The notes below the pieces were generated by a model. That model was not told where the DNA came from and did not search any database. It saw only the letters and a program-made list of their open reading frames with translations. From the NCBI GenBank assembly GCA_015654675.1, contig JAATGM010000005.1, positions 62,001 through 126,000 of the forward strand: a stretch of DNA of 64,000 bases, read 5' to 3'. This document shows positions 60,919-64,000 of the stretch, in pieces (the first letter of the stretch is position 1; every line of letters starts with the position of its first letter). Both the position numbers and the translations under genes were made by a program. The stretch comes from Planctomycetota bacterium. GTDB taxonomy: Bacteria; Planctomycetota; Phycisphaerae; UBA1845; UTPLA1.

Positions 60919-62256
60919 CTATGCTCCGCGCGGCGTAATTCGTTCCATTCCATTCATATAGGGTCGGAGCGCCTTGGGAACTGTGACACTGCCGTCAGAA
61001 TTCTGGTTCAACTCCAGAATCGGAATCAAAATGCGCGGGCTCGCAATGACGGTGTTGTTTAGCGTGTGACAGACTTGGACCTTCTTGGCCCCGTCGCGGT
61101 ACTTCAAGTTAAGTCGCCGTGCCTGAAACTCCCCAAACCGGCTGGCCGAATGCGTCTCTCCGTAGCCGTTGCGCGATGGCATCCAGGTCTCGATGTCGTA
61201 CATCTCAACCTTTCCCTGCCCCATATCGCCGGTGCACACGGCCATCACACGATAGGGCAATTCCAATGCCTGCAAGACCGCCTCGGCATTGGCAATGATC
61301 TCGTGATGGAAACGCTCGCTCTCGGCCTCGTCGGCTCGACAGATAACAACCTGCTCCACCTTGTCGAAAAAATGAATACGGTAGATGCCGGCGGTGTCCT
61401 TGCCGGCAGCACCGGCCTCGCGCCGAAAACAGGTCGAAACCGCCGCGAATTTTTTGGGCAGTTCCGCGTCGTCAAGGATTTCGTCCGTGTGAAAGGCGGT
61501 CAGCGGAACCTCGGCGGTACCCACTAACGATTTCTCATCGCGCTCGCAACGGTAGGCCTGCTCCTCGCCGCCGGGGTAATAGCCGGTGCCGCGCATCATG
61601 TCGTCCTTGACGAGAATCGGCACGTTGAACAGTTCAAATCCGCGCGACGTGATGGTGTCGACCGCCAGCCGTAGCACCGCGTAATGCAGCATCGCGCCCG
61701 GACCGCGTAGCACATAGTTTCGCGTGCCCGCAAGCTTGACACCGCGGGGAATGTCGAGGATTCCAAGCGACTCACCCAGTTGAACATGGTCCTTCACGTC
61801 GAAATCGAACTTTCGCGGGCTCCCGACGCGGCGAACTTCGACGTTCCCATTGGCGTCAGGCCCAACCGGAGTCTTGGCCGACGGCACCTGTGGCACCGTC
61901 AGCATAAGCCGGTCAAACTCCTCCAGGACGAGTTTGGTTTCGGCCTCGACCTCTTTCGTCCGCCCCTTGATCTCGCCAAGACGGCCCTGGGTCTTCTCCG
62001 CCTCTGACTTGATGCCCGCTTCGGTCATGCCCTTGGCGATGGCATCCTGATACCATTTGCTCTTCGGGTTGCGATACAACGCCACGTTCGATCCGAGGTC
62101 GTTGCTCTCGGTACGCAACTTGTCGAACTCGGTCTGGAGCTCCTTGCGGCGCTGGTTGACGGCCAATAGACGGTCGAGGTCGCAGGCCACGCGCTTGTCA
62201 CGGATGGCCCGGCGGACGTCATCGATGTGTTCGGAGATGTACTTGATATCGAGCAT
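60919..62256 (-). CDS. serS: Seryl-tRNA synthetase
   Basis: A 445-residue class II synthetase that charges serine tRNAs and also the selenocysteine tRNA found at 28,994-29,088. It has an N-terminal coiled-coil arm (about 30-110), then class II motif 2 (FRREAGAAGKDTAGIYRIHFFDKVEQV) and motif 3 (NNTVIASPRILIPILE). A strong aromatic/glycine block RGTGYYPGGEEQAY is present. It is divergent from the FG-GAP lipoprotein gene. Confidence 0.97.
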   Translation of the reverse strand: MLDIKYISEHIDDVRRAIRDKRVACDLDRLLAVNQRRKELQTEFDKLRTESNDLGSNVALYRNPKSKWYQDAIAKGMTEAGIKSEAEKTQGRLGEIKGRTKEVEAETKLVLEEFDRLMLTVPQVPSAKTPVGPDANGNVEVRRVGSPRKFDFDVKDHVQLGESLGILDIPRGVKLAGTRNYVLRGPGAMLHYAVLRLAVDTITSRGFELFNVPILVKDDMMRGTGYYPGGEEQAYRCERDEKSLVGTAEVPLTAFHTDEILDDAELPKKFAAVSTCFRREAGAAGKDTAGIYRIHFFDKVEQVVICRADEAESERFHHEIIANAEAVLQALELPYRVMAVCTGDMGQGKVEMYDIETWMPSRNGYGETHSASRFGEFQARRLNLKYRDGAKKVQVCHTLNNTVIASPRILIPILELNQNSDGSVTVPKALRPYMNGMERITPRGA

Positions 62257-62404
62257 GGGACTCCCGTGAATCGTGCGTGGGGAAGTATCTACAGGGCGGT
62301 TTTGCGGCCGTCAAACCGACTCGGCGGGGCGATTGCGACCGGACTCGCCGATATGCATAGAATGAGGATACCCGCCTCGCGAGGTCTCCGGAGGTAAGTG
62401 GATT

Positions 62405-63781
62405 GTGAGCGACTGCCCCCCATCGGTTCATCGCCATTCAAAGGCCCTTCGGTTGGCTCAATTCACACTGCTGACGGCGTTCGCCGTGACGACGGCGGGG
62501 TGTCAGGTTGCCGGTCAAATCGTCGGAACACTGATCCCCGGGATCATCAACGGCATCAATAATGGCGGCGGCGGGCAGCCCTCCAACTACCCTAAGCGCA
62601 CCGTATGGCAGCCCTTTGGCGTCACCGGGCTCGCGTCCCACCCGGTCCGACCGACCGTCATGGCCACCGCCGACTTCAATGCCGACGGCCGGCCGGACAT
62701 CCTGGCCGGCTTCGATGGCAACTCTGTCCAGATTCCGTCGCTGGTCATCTTCTTTCAGGTTTTCTCCAACAACACCATCACGTGGAATCAGGTGACAATC
62801 GCCCAGTCCGCCGATCTGCTCGGTCTCGGGGGCGTGGCGATTGGCGACCTGAACGCGGACGGGCGCCCCGACGTGGTGGCTGCCGGCAACGGAGCGATCT
62901 TTTTCCTCCGCGCTCCCGCCACCGACCCGACCGTTGGCAACCAATGGTCGAAGTTTACGATCGCGCAATCATCTGGCGGCGGCCTCGGCCAGTGGCGCGA
63001 GGTCCGCATCGCTCAAATCGACAACCTCTTCCAGCCCGACATCGTGGCTGCCAACGAAACCTCAAATCTGCTCTGCTTTTTCGCGGCGCCTGAGCTGATC
63101 GGCGGACCGACCAACATGACGGGAACTGGCTGGACGCGCGTGACGATCGACGCGACCAGTCGTACGGGTGCGTATGGCGTCGCAGTGGACGACGTGAATG
63201 CGGATGGCCGCCCCGATGCGGTCTCGACCGCGCCGGGCGAGTCAAACGCACGACTCGCGTGGTATCAGAATCCGGGCGGCAACGCGACCGGCACGTGGAC
63301 GAAGTTCGCGATTGGCAATCCGCGCGGCGTGACAAAGGTGGAGATGGGCGATCTCAATCAGGACGGCCCGCGCGACGCGGTCGCGATGAACCCGCAGGCG
63401 CCCAGCGCCGCCGATGCCAACGACGGGCTTCAGATCGTTTGGTTCCAGCGCCCGACCGACCCGACGACGCCTTGGCCCGGTTTTGTTCTGGCTCAATACA
63501 CGACCAACGTGCCGGTCGATTTCGCCATTGCTGATGTTGAAGCGAACGGTCGCCTGAACGTCATCGCCGCCACCACCAATTCCAACACACTGCGATGGTT
63601 CTCGAGGCGGGACAACGTTCAGCAGCTCTGGATCGAGAACATGCTGACCGACCTGACGCCCGCGCCGTTCAGAATTGCGGTAGGCGACTTTGATTTGAAC
63701 GCCCGCCCTGACGTGGTCGCGGGGCTTCGCGCATCGAGTGATACCAATGATGCGGTGACGTGGTACTTCAATCCGCAATAG
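62405..63781 (+). CDS. FG-GAP/VCBS repeat lipoprotein
   Basis: A 458-residue secreted protein. A lipobox FAVTTAGC follows the signal peptide (the cysteine near residue 33). The mature part has about six FG-GAP/VCBS-type repeats with calcium-binding DxNxDGxxD loops (ADFNADGRPDILAG, GDLNADGRPDVVAA, DDVNADGRPDAVS, GDLNQDGPRDAVAM, ADVEANGRLNVIAA, GDFDLNARPDVVAG), likely forming a beta-propeller. It is probably a surface adhesion or binding protein. GGAGGT lies 8 bases before the GTG start. Confidence 0.85.
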   Translation: MSDCPPSVHRHSKALRLAQFTLLTAFAVTTAGCQVAGQIVGTLIPGIINGINNGGGGQPSNYPKRTVWQPFGVTGLASHPVRPTVMATADFNADGRPDILAGFDGNSVQIPSLVIFFQVFSNNTITWNQVTIAQSADLLGLGGVAIGDLNADGRPDVVAAGNGAIFFLRAPATDPTVGNQWSKFTIAQSSGGGLGQWREVRIAQIDNLFQPDIVAANETSNLLCFFAAPELIGGPTNMTGTGWTRVTIDATSRTGAYGVAVDDVNADGRPDAVSTAPGESNARLAWYQNPGGNATGTWTKFAIGNPRGVTKVEMGDLNQDGPRDAVAMNPQAPSAADANDGLQIVWFQRPTDPTTPWPGFVLAQYTTNVPVDFAIADVEANGRLNVIAATTNSNTLRWFSRRDNVQQLWIENMLTDLTPAPFRIAVGDFDLNARPDVVAGLRASSDTNDAVTWYFNPQ

Positions 63782-63799
63782 CTGCCCATTCCTGCCGAG

Positions 63800-64000
63800 T
63801 CACCTCAGAAGCGACAAGATCGACGACATCTGCTGATTAGCCACTCCGAGCAATGCCGAGCCGGCCTGCAGCAGCACGTTTTGTCGGTTGAGCATCGCGG
63901 TTTCTGCCGCGAAGTCGACGTCGTTTAGCGAGCTGGTGGCGTCAGCCAGCGACGCCTTAAGCGCGTTAAGACTGTTGATACTTGTATCCACCTGATATCG
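63800..64000 (-). CDS. Flagellin, C-terminal end (partial)
   Basis: The right edge holds the last 66 or so codons of a flagellin gene read on the - strand. The D0 C-terminal helix is recognisable: DVDFAAETAMLNRQNVLLQAGSALLG and the terminal SILSLLR. It shows that this organism builds flagella. The N-terminal part lies beyond 64,000, so length and glycosylation sites are unknown. Confidence 0.92.
   Translation of the reverse strand, partial: RYQVDTSINSLNALKASLADATSSLNDVDFAAETAMLNRQNVLLQAGSALLGVANQQMSSILSLLR

Noticed and set aside
1-64000. CRISPR arrays, insertion sequences, prophage or integrase genes
   Set aside because: No regularly spaced repeats, no transposase or integrase motif, and no direct or inverted repeats of element length were seen by eye. 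A short divergent element could still be missed.

Overview
This 64 kb window is high-GC, densely packed bacterial chromosome. I read it as a flagellated planctomycete, probably of the Phycisphaerae. The signs are an H-X9-DG type pseudopilin, a secreted protein with dockerin-like DxNxDGxVxxxD repeats and a GACC-type N-terminus, many lipoproteins, an FG-GAP repeat lipoprotein, and the C-terminus of flagellin at the right edge. I see no phage, insertion sequence or CRISPR array.

Left part (1-10,065, all + strand). A complete ISC iron-sulfur operon runs iscR-iscS-iscU-iscA-hscB-hscA-fdx-iscX in the classic proteobacterial order, with a terminator-like hairpin between iscA and hscB. It is followed by lspA, a di-haem lipoprotein, an aquaporin, a small lipoprotein and mnmE. 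Positions 10,069-18,523 hold a membrane coiled-coil protein (- strand), a pseudopilin, a 1032-residue secreted protein that joins a PstS-like domain to eight dockerin-like repeats, an arsR-arsC pair with a clear promoter and an ArsC with a lipoprotein-like leader, and a methyltransferase.

Middle (18,527-34,505). A MATE transporter, a NifU-type scaffold, purM, an MmgE/PrpD protein, and a B12-fold protein lacking the ligand histidine behind a highly structured leader. Next is a tight five-gene - strand operon (NTF2-like, SDR, mug, aldo/keto reductase, alpha/beta hydrolase). A selenocysteine tRNA (selC) lies beside it. An acyltransferase / CPBP protease / membrane protein operon and three hydrolase-type enzymes follow.

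Glycan region (34,397-45,674). Asparagine synthase and four glycosyltransferases flank one polypeptide that fuses a CMP-sugar cytidylyltransferase to a NeuB-type nonulosonate synthase. This suggests nonulosonic-acid decoration of surface polysaccharide or flagellin.

Right part (45,864-64,000). A B12-dependent ribonucleotide reductase (nrdJ) has a promoter containing a good NrdR box and a long-hairpin leader. It is followed by larC, an AmmeMemoRadiSam B (Memo) protein, the translation genes def-fmt-rsmB, a TPR protein, rpsT, a TlyA-like methyltransferase without its S4 domain, serS, an FG-GAP lipoprotein and partial flagellin. The most interesting items are the NeuA-NeuB fusion, the complete ISC operon with a zinc-finger HscB, the nrdJ and B12-fold leaders, the lipoprotein-like arsenate reductase and the PstS-dockerin protein.
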